Positions 35,283-45,825 of a stretch of DNA of 64,000 bases are shown piece by piece. The stretch lies in NCBI RefSeq assembly GCF_003347015.1, contig NZ_PNFB01000004.1, positions 62,001-126,000 of the forward strand, given 5' to 3'. Each line of letters opens with the position of its first letter. The stretch's first letter is position 1. The position numbers and the translations under genes are program-made. The notes under the pieces were generated by a model that was given only the letters and a program-made list of their open reading frames with translations, was not told the DNA's origin and did no database searches. The stretch is from Brachybacterium sp. YJGR34 (lineage in GTDB: Bacteria > Actinomycetota > Actinomycetes > Actinomycetales > Dermabacteraceae).

Positions 35283-36977
35283 ATGACCTCCCTCTCCGCC
35301 CGCCCGCTGCCGCCGCTGACGGACCTGCCACCGCCGCCCCGGCTGCCGGAGGAGGAGACGAACCTGGTGCCGCCGGGGGAGATCATCGCCGAGTCGCGGC
35401 GTGCGATCACCCGCCGTCTGCTGCGACGCTCCTGGGCGCCGGGACTGGTGCTGCTGGGTCTGTGGTACCTGCTGCTGGGGCTGTACGTGCTCGGCTCCTC
35501 GCCGGCGTTCTGGCTCTTCTCGCTGCTGGCCTCGCTGAGCGATCCGGTGTTCTTGCGCTCGGCGATGATCGACCTGGGCTTCACCGGCACCGGCCTGTGG
35601 CTGGCGGCGCTGCTGGTCCCGCTGGTCGCGACGCTCCTCAGCCTGGCCCTGCTGCCGCTGGCGACCTCCGCGATCGCCGGGCTGCAGCCGCGCCGCTTCC
35701 TCACCGAGCGCGCGTTCCAGCAGGAGGTCTCCACCCGCCTGGCGGCCGTGCTGATGGTGCCGCCGGTGCTGGTCACCCTGCTCCTTCCGGTCACGGTGGT
35801 GCTCGGCGCGCCGCAGCCGTGGTCGGGGCTCGGCGCGGGAGGACTGTCGATGTGGAGCCTCGGGATCGGCGCCCTGCTGCTGGGCGGGTCCCTGGTGCGG
35901 CGGACGCTTCCGGCTCCGGCGCTGCTGGACATCACTCCCGTCGCCGAGCTCGAGACTTCCGCCCAGCTGGAGCGCGACCTCGAGCGCCGGCACCGGTACG
36001 CCCGGCAGGTCCGTGCCCAGGACCGGCGCCACCTCCCGCCGAGCCCGGGCACGGAGGCGGCGACCGCGGCGATCACGCCGCGCGGCGCCCTGACGGCGCT
36101 CGCGCACGTCGGGCGCAGGAGCCTGACCTGGGTGGTGCCGAGCGCGGCGGGGCTGGGCTGGATCATCTTCGGGATCACCGACATCGCGGCCGTGATCGCG
36201 GGCCTCAGCACCGCGAACCTCGCCGGGGTCTCCGGCTCCGCGCTGCGCGGGCCGCAGCTGGTGGTGCTCGCGCCGGTGCTCGCGCTCGTCGCCCTCGGCG
36301 TGGCCCTCGCCCCCGCGCTCGCGGTGCACGTCGCCGACGGACACAGCGGGCGGATCACGGACCAGCGCACCGTCGCCTCCTGGGCGCAGCGCGCCCGGAC
36401 GAACCCCTGGGAGGCCCGCGCCGTGGGCCTGTCCGCCTGGTGCAGCGCCGCCGCCGGGCTCGCGGGCGTGCTGGTGCTCATGGTGCTCTACCCGCTGCTG
36501 GGAATCTCGACCCCGATGACCTGGACCTGGCTGGTGCTGGGCGCGCTGGTCCTGGTCCCGCTGCTGGGCGCGGCGACGCATCGCGCCCTGCGGGACGGTC
36601 TGCGGGACGTGCTCTACGGGCCGGCCGGCGACTACATGCGTCGGGAGGCGTCGTACGCCCTGGTCGCGCCGGATATCGGCACTCGCGCGGAGCGCGGACG
36701 GGACCCGGCGGTCCGGGCCGCCCTGCGCCGGCGCCTGGCCGAGGAGGGCGGGGACCCGGCCCTGGCGATCCTCGACATCGACCAGGCCGGGGAACGGCTC
36801 TGGGTGGACGACGAGGAGCCCGGCGCGCGGGACACCGCGGTGCGCGAGGCGGACCTCGCCCAGGGGATCCTGCCGGACTTCGGCGCGGAGGGCTCGCCCG
36901 CCACGGGCGGCGGCCGCAGCGCCGGCGGGGTGGGTCACGAGATCCCCGAGCAGCTGGGTGGGCCGCGGGAGGCCTGA
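35283..36977 (+). CDS. Hypothetical multispanning membrane protein downstream of recR
   Basis: A 564-residue protein without a recognisable family signature. It has a proline-rich cytosolic N-terminus of ~45 residues. About nine or ten transmembrane helices lie between residues ~50 and 440 ('GLVLLGLWYLLLGLYVLGSSPAFWLF', 'LLVPLVATLLSLALLPLATSAIAGL', 'LVVLAPVLALVALGVALAPALAVHVA'). A charged cytosolic loop near 220-265 contains 'ERDLERRHRYARQVRAQDRR'. The C-terminal ~115 residues are soluble. The ATG is 13 bp after recR. The position suggests co-expression with recR but does not reveal a function. Confidence 0.8.
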   Translation: MTSLSARPLPPLTDLPPPPRLPEEETNLVPPGEIIAESRRAITRRLLRRSWAPGLVLLGLWYLLLGLYVLGSSPAFWLFSLLASLSDPVFLRSAMIDLGFTGTGLWLAALLVPLVATLLSLALLPLATSAIAGLQPRRFLTERAFQQEVSTRLAAVLMVPPVLVTLLLPVTVVLGAPQPWSGLGAGGLSMWSLGIGALLLGGSLVRRTLPAPALLDITPVAELETSAQLERDLERRHRYARQVRAQDRRHLPPSPGTEAATAAITPRGALTALAHVGRRSLTWVVPSAAGLGWIIFGITDIAAVIAGLSTANLAGVSGSALRGPQLVVLAPVLALVALGVALAPALAVHVADGHSGRITDQRTVASWAQRARTNPWEARAVGLSAWCSAAAGLAGVLVLMVLYPLLGISTPMTWTWLVLGALVLVPLLGAATHRALRDGLRDVLYGPAGDYMRREASYALVAPDIGTRAERGRDPAVRAALRRRLAEEGGDPALAILDIDQAGERLWVDDEEPGARDTAVREADLAQGILPDFGAEGSPATGGGRSAGGVGHEIPEQLGGPREA

Positions 36978-37003
36978 GGCCCCGGCCGGAGGGAGGAACG
37001 GCC

Positions 37004-37063
37004 CCCGCCGCCGGGCCCGGTGTCCGCCGTCGGGGCGGGCACCCGCCGCCGGGCCCGGTGTCC
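37004..37063. repeat. 22-bp direct repeat, two copies
   Basis: Identical 22-bp segments (CCCGCCGCCGGGCCCGGTGT plus CC) at 37004-37025 and 37042-37063, 38 bp apart, in the gap between the convergent recR-linked membrane protein and the ABC-2 permease. Function unknown. Confidence 0.7.
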
Positions 37064-37092
37064 ACCGCCGGGCAGCCGCCCCGGCCACCGGC

Positions 37093-38256
37093 TCAGGCGA
37101 TCCGCGAGCCGGCTCCAAGGCGCGTGATCGGCACGGCGAGCCGCCATGTCGCCACCGCCAGTGCGAGGCCCCCGGCGGCCATCCACAGGGTCAGGCCCAT
37201 CGGCCACAGGGGACGGTTGGGAGGCTCCCCGAGATGCGCGGGATAGCCGTCCATGTCCGGGCCGCAGGAGTTGAACTGGGCGGGATGAGCGATCGTGGCG
37301 GCGCCGCGCATGCCCGTCTTCAGCATCCGGAGGGCGTCGGCGTTCTCGTCCTCGGACTGTTCCCAGTAGTTCTGCGCCAGCGGCGGGGCGGCCTCCGCGA
37401 GCAGCACCACCGGATTGCCCCACAGCAGCGGCAGGGAGAGGTCCACCCGGGGCACCTCCCGCGTCTCGGTCTCCGCCACGCAGGTATCCGGCATCGCGCT
37501 GTCCGTCTGCTCGGTGTAGGACGGGTGATAGGCGGTGACCTCCCGCTCCTGGATCAGGAAGAAGGAGGAGGCGCCCCAGGCGATGGGCAGCACCACCGCC
37601 ACACCGATGACGACCACGTAGGCGAGCACCACCGAGCCCAGCTGACGCGCGGTCACGGCCGAGAGCCCCAGCCCGATCGCGGTGACGCACACGGTCAGCA
37701 CCACGATCACGGCCACCACGCGCAGGAAGTACAGCGGTCCGATCCCGCCCAGCAGCGCGATCGGCACCACCGAGGGCAGCGCCAGGAGCAGAAAGGCCAG
37801 GCCGGTCAGGACCCCCGCCAGCAGCTTCCCCAGCACGATCTCCAGCGGGCTGAGCAGGCTGGCCTGCAGGGTGGCGAGGGTGCCCGCGGTGCGGTCGCCG
37901 TTGATCGACCCGGCGGACAGCGCCGGCACCACCAGCAGCATCGCGAAGGCCACCAGGATGATCTGCAGGCTGAACACCACGGCCGCGACCGGCTGGATCT
38001 CCTCCCACTGCGCGCTGTACAGGGTGGGTGCCAGGCCCAGCACGCCGATGCCCAGCAGCACCAGCGTCCACACCCCGAGCGCGACGTACCAGCGCACCGA
38101 GCGGATCCGCTGGCGCAGCTCGAGGGAGGCGACCAGCCACAGCCCCGCCGGCCGCAGCGAGAGCGTGCCGTTCAGCGGCCGCCTCCGACCGCCCGAGGGC
38201 GGGGGCGGGCCGAGAGCGGACCGGGTGGGCTCGGAGACGGCCGGTGCGGTGTTCAT
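37093..38256 (-). CDS. ABC-2-type transporter permease
   Basis: A 387-residue membrane protein. An Arg-rich cytosolic start ('LELRQRIRSVRWY') precedes six or more helices, including 'LVAFAMLLVVPALSAGSINGDRTAGTLATLQASLLSPLEIVLGKLLAGVLTG', the core of ABC-2 permeases. A large extracytoplasmic loop lies near 250-320. Its start overlaps the stop codon of the ATPase gene by one base (TGATG), so the two subunits are made together. An efflux or membrane-remodelling role is likely, with unknown substrate. Confidence 0.9.
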   Translation of the reverse strand: MNTAPAVSEPTRSALGPPPPSGGRRRPLNGTLSLRPAGLWLVASLELRQRIRSVRWYVALGVWTLVLLGIGVLGLAPTLYSAQWEEIQPVAAVVFSLQIILVAFAMLLVVPALSAGSINGDRTAGTLATLQASLLSPLEIVLGKLLAGVLTGLAFLLLALPSVVPIALLGGIGPLYFLRVVAVIVVLTVCVTAIGLGLSAVTARQLGSVVLAYVVVIGVAVVLPIAWGASSFFLIQEREVTAYHPSYTEQTDSAMPDTCVAETETREVPRVDLSLPLLWGNPVVLLAEAAPPLAQNYWEQSEDENADALRMLKTGMRGAATIAHPAQFNSCGPDMDGYPAHLGEPPNRPLWPMGLTLWMAAGGLALAVATWRLAVPITRLGAGSRIA

Positions 38257-39362
38257 CAGCGGGCTCCTTCGCGCCGGGCGGCGGCCGAGGACAGGTACGC
38301 GGCCTCGAGCCGACCGGTGGCCGGGCCGAAGGTCACCACCTGGGCGTCGGCGGAGGTCAGGTCCGCCAGCAGGCGGGCGGCGGTGGTCTCGTCCGGCAGC
38401 GGCACGTACGCCTCGGCGTGGCCGGAGAGGGTCTGCTCGGGGCCGGCGACCCCGCCGTGGCGGACACCCAGCCTCTGCAGGCCCTCGAGCAGCGCGGCGG
38501 GATCCAGGGACTGGATGCGCCAGGGGCGGGGCCGCTCGGCGAGGGCGCGGAGGCTGCTGGCGTCGGTCACCTGACCGGCGTCCATGAACACCACGTGATC
38601 GGCCATCTCCTCGAGCTCGGTGAGGATGTGGCTCGAGACCAGGACGGTCGCCCCGTCGGCCGCCCGTTCCCGCACCACCCGCAGCAGCCGCCGCCGCGAG
38701 GCGGGGTCCAGCCCGGAGGCCGGCTCGTCCAGGATCAGCACCGACGGGTCGTGGATCAGCGCCCGGGCCAGGCCCAGGCGCTGCTTCTGGCCCCGGGAGA
38801 GGACGTGCGCGCGCTGGTCGGCGAGGGAGTCCAGGTCCAGCAGGTGCAGCAGCGACTCGATGCGCCCGCGCAGCTGCTGCGGCGGCACGAAGTACGCCCG
38901 TCCCATCACCTCGAGCACCTCGGCGACGCGCAGCGAGTCCCAGGCCCCGAACTGGTCCGGCATCCAGCCCACCCGGGCGCGGACGGCGGGGGAGTCGGCG
39001 GAGGGATCGATGCCGTCGATCAGCACCCGCCCGGCATCCGGGGCCAGGAGGGAGGCGAGCATCAGCATCAGCGTGGACTTGCCGCAGCCGTTGGGCCCCA
39101 CCAGCGCCGTCACCGCCCCGCGCGGCACCGTGACGCTGAGGTCGCGCACCGCGTGCACGGGACCGAAGGACCGGCTGACGTGCTCGGCGACGATCCCCGG
39201 GGCGGTGCCGATGCCGGGCGCCGTGGGGACGGGCGGCGGGGGCCCCTCGCTCCACAGGTCGCCCGGCGGGGGATCGTCCGTGCCGTAGGCGTACCCGCCG
39301 CCGTCCACCGACCCCTGAACCCTCTGCTCCCGGCCCCCGGCCGCGGATGTGCTCTGCGTCAT
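38256..39362 (-). CDS. ABC transporter ATP-binding protein (ABC-2 system)
   Basis: A 368-residue ATPase. A Gly/Pro-rich N-terminal ~55 residues precede the nucleotide-binding domain: Walker A 'GPNGCGKST', signature 'VLSRGQKQRLGLARAL', Walker B 'VLILDEPASGLD' and the switch 'VLVSSHILTELEEMADHVVF'. The C-terminal ~90 residues resemble the CcmA/NatA-type extension. It energises the permease encoded immediately downstream. CACCGT ends 6 nt before ATG 39362, compatible with a leaderless message. It is not an obvious energiser of the sugar importers, which need a different ATPase class. Confidence 0.93.
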   Translation of the reverse strand: MTQSTSAAGGREQRVQGSVDGGGYAYGTDDPPPGDLWSEGPPPPVPTAPGIGTAPGIVAEHVSRSFGPVHAVRDLSVTVPRGAVTALVGPNGCGKSTLMLMLASLLAPDAGRVLIDGIDPSADSPAVRARVGWMPDQFGAWDSLRVAEVLEVMGRAYFVPPQQLRGRIESLLHLLDLDSLADQRAHVLSRGQKQRLGLARALIHDPSVLILDEPASGLDPASRRRLLRVVRERAADGATVLVSSHILTELEEMADHVVFMDAGQVTDASSLRALAERPRPWRIQSLDPAALLEGLQRLGVRHGGVAGPEQTLSGHAEAYVPLPDETTAARLLADLTSADAQVVTFGPATGRLEAAYLSSAAARREGAR

Positions 39363-39476
39363 GTGGCCACGGTGTCACGGGTGCGCGGCGGAGGGCATCG
39401 ACTTCGCGGGCACGGTTCGGGCACGAATGGTGAGGGAACGATGGAGGTCGCGGGCGCCGGTCCGCTCCGCCGCGGC

Positions 39477-40844
39477 TCACACCTCCATGGCGGCGTTGCC
39501 CTCCTCCTGCGCCTGCGGGATGCCCTCCTCGGCGGCGAGGCGGCCGATGAACACCTCCTGGAAGATCGGCATCGCGGCGGTCAGGCCCGCGTTCGCCCGG
39601 GCTCCGGTGTCCGCCTCCGCCGGATCCTCCGCGGCGTCGAGGAAGACGCTGACGTCCACCCCCTTCTCCTCCCAGAACGCGACGAAGGCGTCCTGGGCCT
39701 CCACGTGGCCGGGGAAGGAGACGCCGTGCTCGGCCAGCGGAAGCTGGCCGTCCCGGCTGCCCAGCCAGGTCAGCAGGGCCGCGATGCCCTCCTGCTGCGC
39801 GTCGTCGGCCGTGGCGTTGCCGACCGCCACCACGCCGTGCACCAGCGACTTCGCACCCTCCGGGCCGGCCACGGGCGCCGCGAGCGCCCACTCGAAGGTG
39901 TCCGCGACGCCCTCGGAGACCGGCAGCAGGTTGTAGGGGCCGGACTGGAACAGGCCCAGCTTCCCCTGCGTGAACAGGTCGCGGGTGAAGTCACCGTTCT
40001 CGTTGGTGTCCGCGGCCGACGGGGCGACGTGCTCGACGTTGATCAGATCCGCCATGTACTGGAACGCCTCGATGCCCTCCGGGGAGGCGAAGGTGTACGC
40101 GTCGTCCTGCTGCCACTGGCCGCCGTTCGCGGCGAGCATCGGCCCGATGATCGCCTGGCGGTCGGCCTGGGAGTTGAACCCGAACTGCTCGCGGGCATCG
40201 GGGTCGAAGCCGTCCTCGTCGGGGTGGCGGCCCTCGGCGTCGAGGGTCAGGGCGCGTCCCGCCTCGCGCAGGCCGTCGCTGTCCGCAGCGGGGTCGAAGG
40301 CCAGGGCCGACGGGTCCACGCCCGCCTCCTCGACCAGGGCCGTGTTGTAGAAGAGCGCGATCGAGTCCCAGATCTGGGGCACGCCCCAGAGCCCGCCGTC
40401 GCGGGTGTACAGGTCCACCACGCTCTGCTCCCACTGGGAGGCGCCGTCGGGGACCACCTCGTTGATGTCCAGCAGGTCCCCGGAGTCCTTGTACAGGACG
40501 TAGTTCGCGGAGTTCATCCAGTACACGTCCGCGGCATCGCCGCTGGCCACGTCCAGGGGGAGGCGCGTCCAGTAGTCCGCCCAGGGGACCACGTCGATGG
40601 AGACGTTCCAGCCGGACTGCTCGGTGAAGGCCGTGAAGGACTCCTCGTAGGCGGCCACGGCGTTCTCGTCCCAGAGCCGGAAGGTCAGCGTGCCCTGGTC
40701 GCCGCCGCTCGAACCGCCCGCGCCGCCGTCGCTGGCGCCGCCCGCGCTCCCGCCGCCCCCGTCGCCGGAGGGGGAGCAGGCCGCGGCGGTCCCGAGCAGG
40801 CCGGCGGCCGCGGTGGAGGACAGGAGAGTTCGTCGGTTCAGCAT
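39477..40844 (-). CDS. Carbohydrate ABC transporter substrate-binding lipoprotein
   Basis: A 455-residue extracellular solute-binding protein (family 1). The N-terminus is a lipoprotein signal (MLNRRTLLSSTAAAGLLGTAAAC) with lipidated Cys23, and a Gly/Ser-rich tether follows. Mature motifs 'LTFRLWDENAVAAYEESFTAFTEQSGWNVSIDVVPWADYWTRLPLDVASGDAADVYWMN' are typical of CUT1 sugar-binding proteins. The two permeases lie upstream on the same strand (41256-43085), so it belongs to that importer although 411 bp and an opposite-strand ORF intervene. GGAAGGG precedes the start. CATACT (40881-40876) is a possible own -10 box. The sugar is unknown. Confidence 0.92.
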   Translation of the reverse strand: MLNRRTLLSSTAAAGLLGTAAACSPSGDGGGGSAGGASDGGAGGSSGGDQGTLTFRLWDENAVAAYEESFTAFTEQSGWNVSIDVVPWADYWTRLPLDVASGDAADVYWMNSANYVLYKDSGDLLDINEVVPDGASQWEQSVVDLYTRDGGLWGVPQIWDSIALFYNTALVEEAGVDPSALAFDPAADSDGLREAGRALTLDAEGRHPDEDGFDPDAREQFGFNSQADRQAIIGPMLAANGGQWQQDDAYTFASPEGIEAFQYMADLINVEHVAPSAADTNENGDFTRDLFTQGKLGLFQSGPYNLLPVSEGVADTFEWALAAPVAGPEGAKSLVHGVVAVGNATADDAQQEGIAALLTWLGSRDGQLPLAEHGVSFPGHVEAQDAFVAFWEEKGVDVSVFLDAAEDPAEADTGARANAGLTAAMPIFQEVFIGRLAAEEGIPQAQEEGNAAMEV

Positions 40845-41035
40845 GATGGGTTCCCTTCCGAGCGGCTGGCCCTCCAGTATGGTCCCCGCCCGGTCCTGCC
40901 GCCGAGCACCCGGCCGGGCACGGCCTCGTGTGACGGGCTTCGCTCGAGATCCGGGCGGATCTTCCCGGGGTCCCGTGCGAGAGTTCTCCGAGGCGCTCGC
41001 TCCCGCGGGCCCCGACCTCGAGGCTGGGAGATCCC

Positions 41036-41218
41036 ATGCGGTACCTGATCGCTGCGCTGCTGATGCTGATCGGCGCCGCCGCCGTCGTCTTCGGCGAGTT
41101 CGACGACTCCCCGGGGCTGCAGGGCATCGGGCTGCTGCTGGGGATCGCCGGCATCGTGGTGGTGGTGCGGGGCCTCCGCCGTCGGGCCCGGAGCCGCGGG
41201 ACGGACCGCCCCGCCTGA
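41036..41218 (+). CDS. Small membrane protein inside the sugar-importer operon, opposite strand
   Basis: A 60-residue ORF with two predicted transmembrane segments ('YLIAALLMLIGAAAVVFGEF' and 'GIGLLLGIAGIVVVVRGL') and an Arg-rich C-terminus (RRRARSRGTDRP), giving a positive-inside hairpin. GGGAGA lies 4 nt before the ATG. It occupies the gap between the binding-protein gene and its permeases, on the other strand, and the palindrome AGATCC-GGGC-GGATCT (40947-40962) lies upstream. Function unknown. Confidence 0.6.
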   Translation: MRYLIAALLMLIGAAAVVFGEFDDSPGLQGIGLLLGIAGIVVVVRGLRRRARSRGTDRPA

Positions 41219-41255
41219 CCCGCTCTGGCCCGGCCTGCTCCGTCGGGCGCCTGGG

Positions 41256-42209
41256 TCAGCGCAGGGTGGCGTCGCCGACGGAGCGCGTGATCTGCTTCTG
41301 GAAGACGATCATCAGCAGCACCAGCGGCAGCATCGCGAGCGTGGTGCCGGCCATGACCAGCATCCAGTTGTTGTTGTACTGGGACTGCAGCGCGGAGGTC
41401 GCCACGGTGATCACCCTCCACTCGGTGCCGGAGGTGATCACCATCGGCCACATGAAGCTGTTCCAGTGGGTGACGACGGTGATGAGCACCAGGGTGACGA
41501 TGATCGGCCGGTTCAGCGGCACCACCAGGTGCCACAGCAGGCGCAGCGTCCCCGCCCCGTCGATCCGCATCGCGTCCATGAGCTCGGCGGGCACCCCGCG
41601 GAAGTTCTCCCGCAGCAGGAAGATCGCGTACGGCGAGCCCAGCACGAAGGGCAGCACCAGCGCCCAGAAGGTGTTGCGCAGGCCCATCTCGCTGAGCATC
41701 AGGTACAGCGGCACCACGACCACCACCTGCGGCACCATCAGCGTCGCCACGTAGACCCAGAACAGCAGGTCCCGGCCGGGGAAGCGGAGCTGGGCGAAGG
41801 CGTAGGCGGCCAGCACCGAGAACACCATCTGCCCCGCGAGGATCACCGCCACCATCTGCACCGTCACGGCGACGGGGGTGACGAAGCCGTCGGGCGTGGT
41901 GAACAGGGAGATCACGTTGTCCAGCACGGGCGGCGCCGGGATCGACAGCGGGCCCTGCTGGGCGAACTGCTGCGTGGAGGTCAGGGCCGTCATCACCGAG
42001 AACAGGAACGGGCCCAGCGTCAGCACCGCGGCGGCGAGCAGCACCAGGTAGGTCGCGCCGATCCCGAGGATCCGGCGCGCCAGCAGGCCGCCGCTGAGGC
42101 GACGCCGTCGGGGCGCGGCGGCCCGGACGGCGGGTGGGCGCGGCGCGGGGCCGGCGCCGTGAGGTGACCCGGCGTCGCCGGGGAGCGGAGCGTTCGTCCT
42201 CCTCGTCAT
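41256..42209 (-). CDS. Carbohydrate ABC transporter permease (MalG type)
   Basis: A 317-residue inner-membrane permease with six helices after a ~45-residue polar start. The EAA loop reads 'ELMDAMRIDGAGTLRLLWHLVVPLNRPIIVTLVLI', which docks on the ATPase. 'QQFAQQGPLSIPAPPVLDNV' is the usual periplasmic segment. It pairs with the MalF-type permease 12 bp upstream. No ATPase is encoded in the locus, so a shared MsiK-like protein is expected. Confidence 0.93.
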   Translation of the reverse strand: MTRRTNAPLPGDAGSPHGAGPAPRPPAVRAAAPRRRRLSGGLLARRILGIGATYLVLLAAAVLTLGPFLFSVMTALTSTQQFAQQGPLSIPAPPVLDNVISLFTTPDGFVTPVAVTVQMVAVILAGQMVFSVLAAYAFAQLRFPGRDLLFWVYVATLMVPQVVVVVPLYLMLSEMGLRNTFWALVLPFVLGSPYAIFLLRENFRGVPAELMDAMRIDGAGTLRLLWHLVVPLNRPIIVTLVLITVVTHWNSFMWPMVITSGTEWRVITVATSALQSQYNNNWMLVMAGTTLAMLPLVLLMIVFQKQITRSVGDATLR

Positions 42210-42221
42210 CGCGGCCTCCTC

Positions 42222-43085
42222 TCAGCTCAGGTCGTAGGTGATGCGGCGGGAGAACCAGCGCTGCTGGATCAGGGTGATCACCACCAGCAGGAGGAACAGG
42301 ATGACCGCGACGGCGCTCGCGCGGCCCAGGCGGCTGGCCTCGAAGGCCTCGTGGTAGATGAGGGAGGCGACGACCTCGGTGCGATGCTGCGGGCCGCCGC
42401 CGGTGAGCGCGAAGACCATGTCGAACACCTGGAAGCTCGCGACCACCTGCGTGACGGCGAGGAAGAAGGTGGTGGGCCGCAGCAGCGGGATCGTCATGAA
42501 CCGCATCGACTGCCAGGGGCTCGCGCCGTCGATCCGCGCGGCCTCGTAGATCGAGGCCGGGATGCGGGACAGGCCCGCCTGGAAGAACAGCGAGATGTAG
42601 CCGACGTTCTGCCAGATCGCCACGAACGCCACGGCCGGCAGCGCGAGCGCCGGGTCGGTGAGCCATTCGATCCGCACCCCGAGGATCTGGTTCAGCGCAC
42701 CGACGGACGGCTGGAGGATCCACTTCCACACCACGCCCAGCGCGAGCGGCGCGCACACCCAGGGGATCACCACGATCACCCGCACGATCGCCGAGCCGGC
42801 CAGGGCGCGCACCAGCTGGGTCGCCAGCACCAGGCCCAGGGCGAGGGAGAGGGGCACCGAGATCAGGGTGAACATCGCGGTCACCACCAGGGAGTTGGCC
42901 AGCGCGCCGTCGGCCAGCAGCGAGGTGTAGTTCCCCAGGCCCACGAAGCTCCGGGTCCCCAGCAGGTCCCAGCGGAAGAGGGACACCACGGCGGCGAGCA
43001 GCACCGGCAAGACGAGGAAGGCGGCGACCCCGATCAGGCTGGGTGCCACCAGCAGCCAGCCCAGCAGCGGCCGACGGGCGTTCAT
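42222..43085 (-). CDS. Carbohydrate ABC transporter permease (MalF type)
   Basis: A 287-residue permease with six helices. The EAA motif is 'SIYEAARIDGASPWQSMRFMTIPLLRPTTFFLAVTQVVASFQVFDMVFALTGGGP', the canonical CUT1 sequence for the first permease. It is the first gene of the operon permease-permease-(gap)-binding protein. The start is ATG 43085. The upstream 248-bp gap to nadE holds a 19-bp direct repeat and a 69-bp palindrome. Confidence 0.93.
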   Translation of the reverse strand: MNARRPLLGWLLVAPSLIGVAAFLVLPVLLAAVVSLFRWDLLGTRSFVGLGNYTSLLADGALANSLVVTAMFTLISVPLSLALGLVLATQLVRALAGSAIVRVIVVIPWVCAPLALGVVWKWILQPSVGALNQILGVRIEWLTDPALALPAVAFVAIWQNVGYISLFFQAGLSRIPASIYEAARIDGASPWQSMRFMTIPLLRPTTFFLAVTQVVASFQVFDMVFALTGGGPQHRTEVVASLIYHEAFEASRLGRASAVAVILFLLLVVITLIQQRWFSRRITYDLS

Positions 43086-43167
43086 CGAGCCCCCTTCGGG
43101 TGCGCAGGCGGATTCAGGAGCACCGATCCACGGTATAGCAGGCCCGCGCGGGATGGCGGGTCGGTGG

Positions 43168-43213
43168 GGTGCGCCCGCGCGCGATGGGTCGGAGGGTGCG
43201 CCCGCGCGCGATG
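43168..43213. repeat. 19-bp direct repeat GGTGCGCCCGCGCGCGATG
   Basis: Two identical copies at 43168-43186 and 43195-43213, 27 bp apart, immediately before the 69-bp palindrome in the gap between the MalF-type gene and nadE. Confidence 0.75.
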
Positions 43214-43214
43214 A

Positions 43215-43283
43215 CGATCACTGTCGGAATACGGCCGGGCAGGCCCTACCGGGCGCTGCGTGGACGCATTCCGACACTGATCG
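43215..43283. repeat. 69-bp intergenic palindrome, family D copy 1
   Basis: 16-nt arms (43215-43230, 43268-43283; core GATCACTGTCGGAAT) around a 37-nt centre. A copy of identical length lies at 53755-53823, and both have the same single C/C mismatch at arm position 7. It sits 50 bp before nadE. Confidence 0.75.
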
Positions 43284-43333
43284 CACTGATCGCGAGGAGA
43301 CACCGGTCCCCGGGCCTCGATTACGCTTCGACC

Positions 43334-45607
<2,274 letters not shown>

Positions 45608-45640
45608 GCGGGCGCGCTCCGGGCGCTCCGCGAGCTCGCC

Positions 45641-45693
45641 GCAGGCAGCTTCACCGTGGAATCGGGGAGCGATACCACGGTGAAGCTGCCTGC
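45641..45693. repeat. 53-bp intergenic palindrome, family A copy 3
   Basis: 21-nt arms (45641-45661, 45673-45693) around an 11-nt purine-rich loop. A GCAGC/GCTGC pair replaces GCAAC/GTTGC of copies at 47079 and 47174, a compensatory change. It lies 34 bp after nadE and 132 bp before the endonuclease-like gene. Confidence 0.85.
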
Positions 45694-45825
45694 GCGGGCG
45701 TCGGGGACGTGCGGCCCGCCGACGACGAACCTCGGGCTGAGGGCCCAGTGGACATCGGAGTGCCGCTGACCTGCGGACTGTGGACGAGCGGCAAGGGCGG
45801 GGCCGGAGTCCGCCACGCTGTGCCC

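Noticed and set aside
38256-39362. Energising ATPase of the adjacent sugar importer
   Set aside because: It is coupled to the ABC-2 permease by a one-base overlap and lacks the MalK-type regulatory C-terminus.
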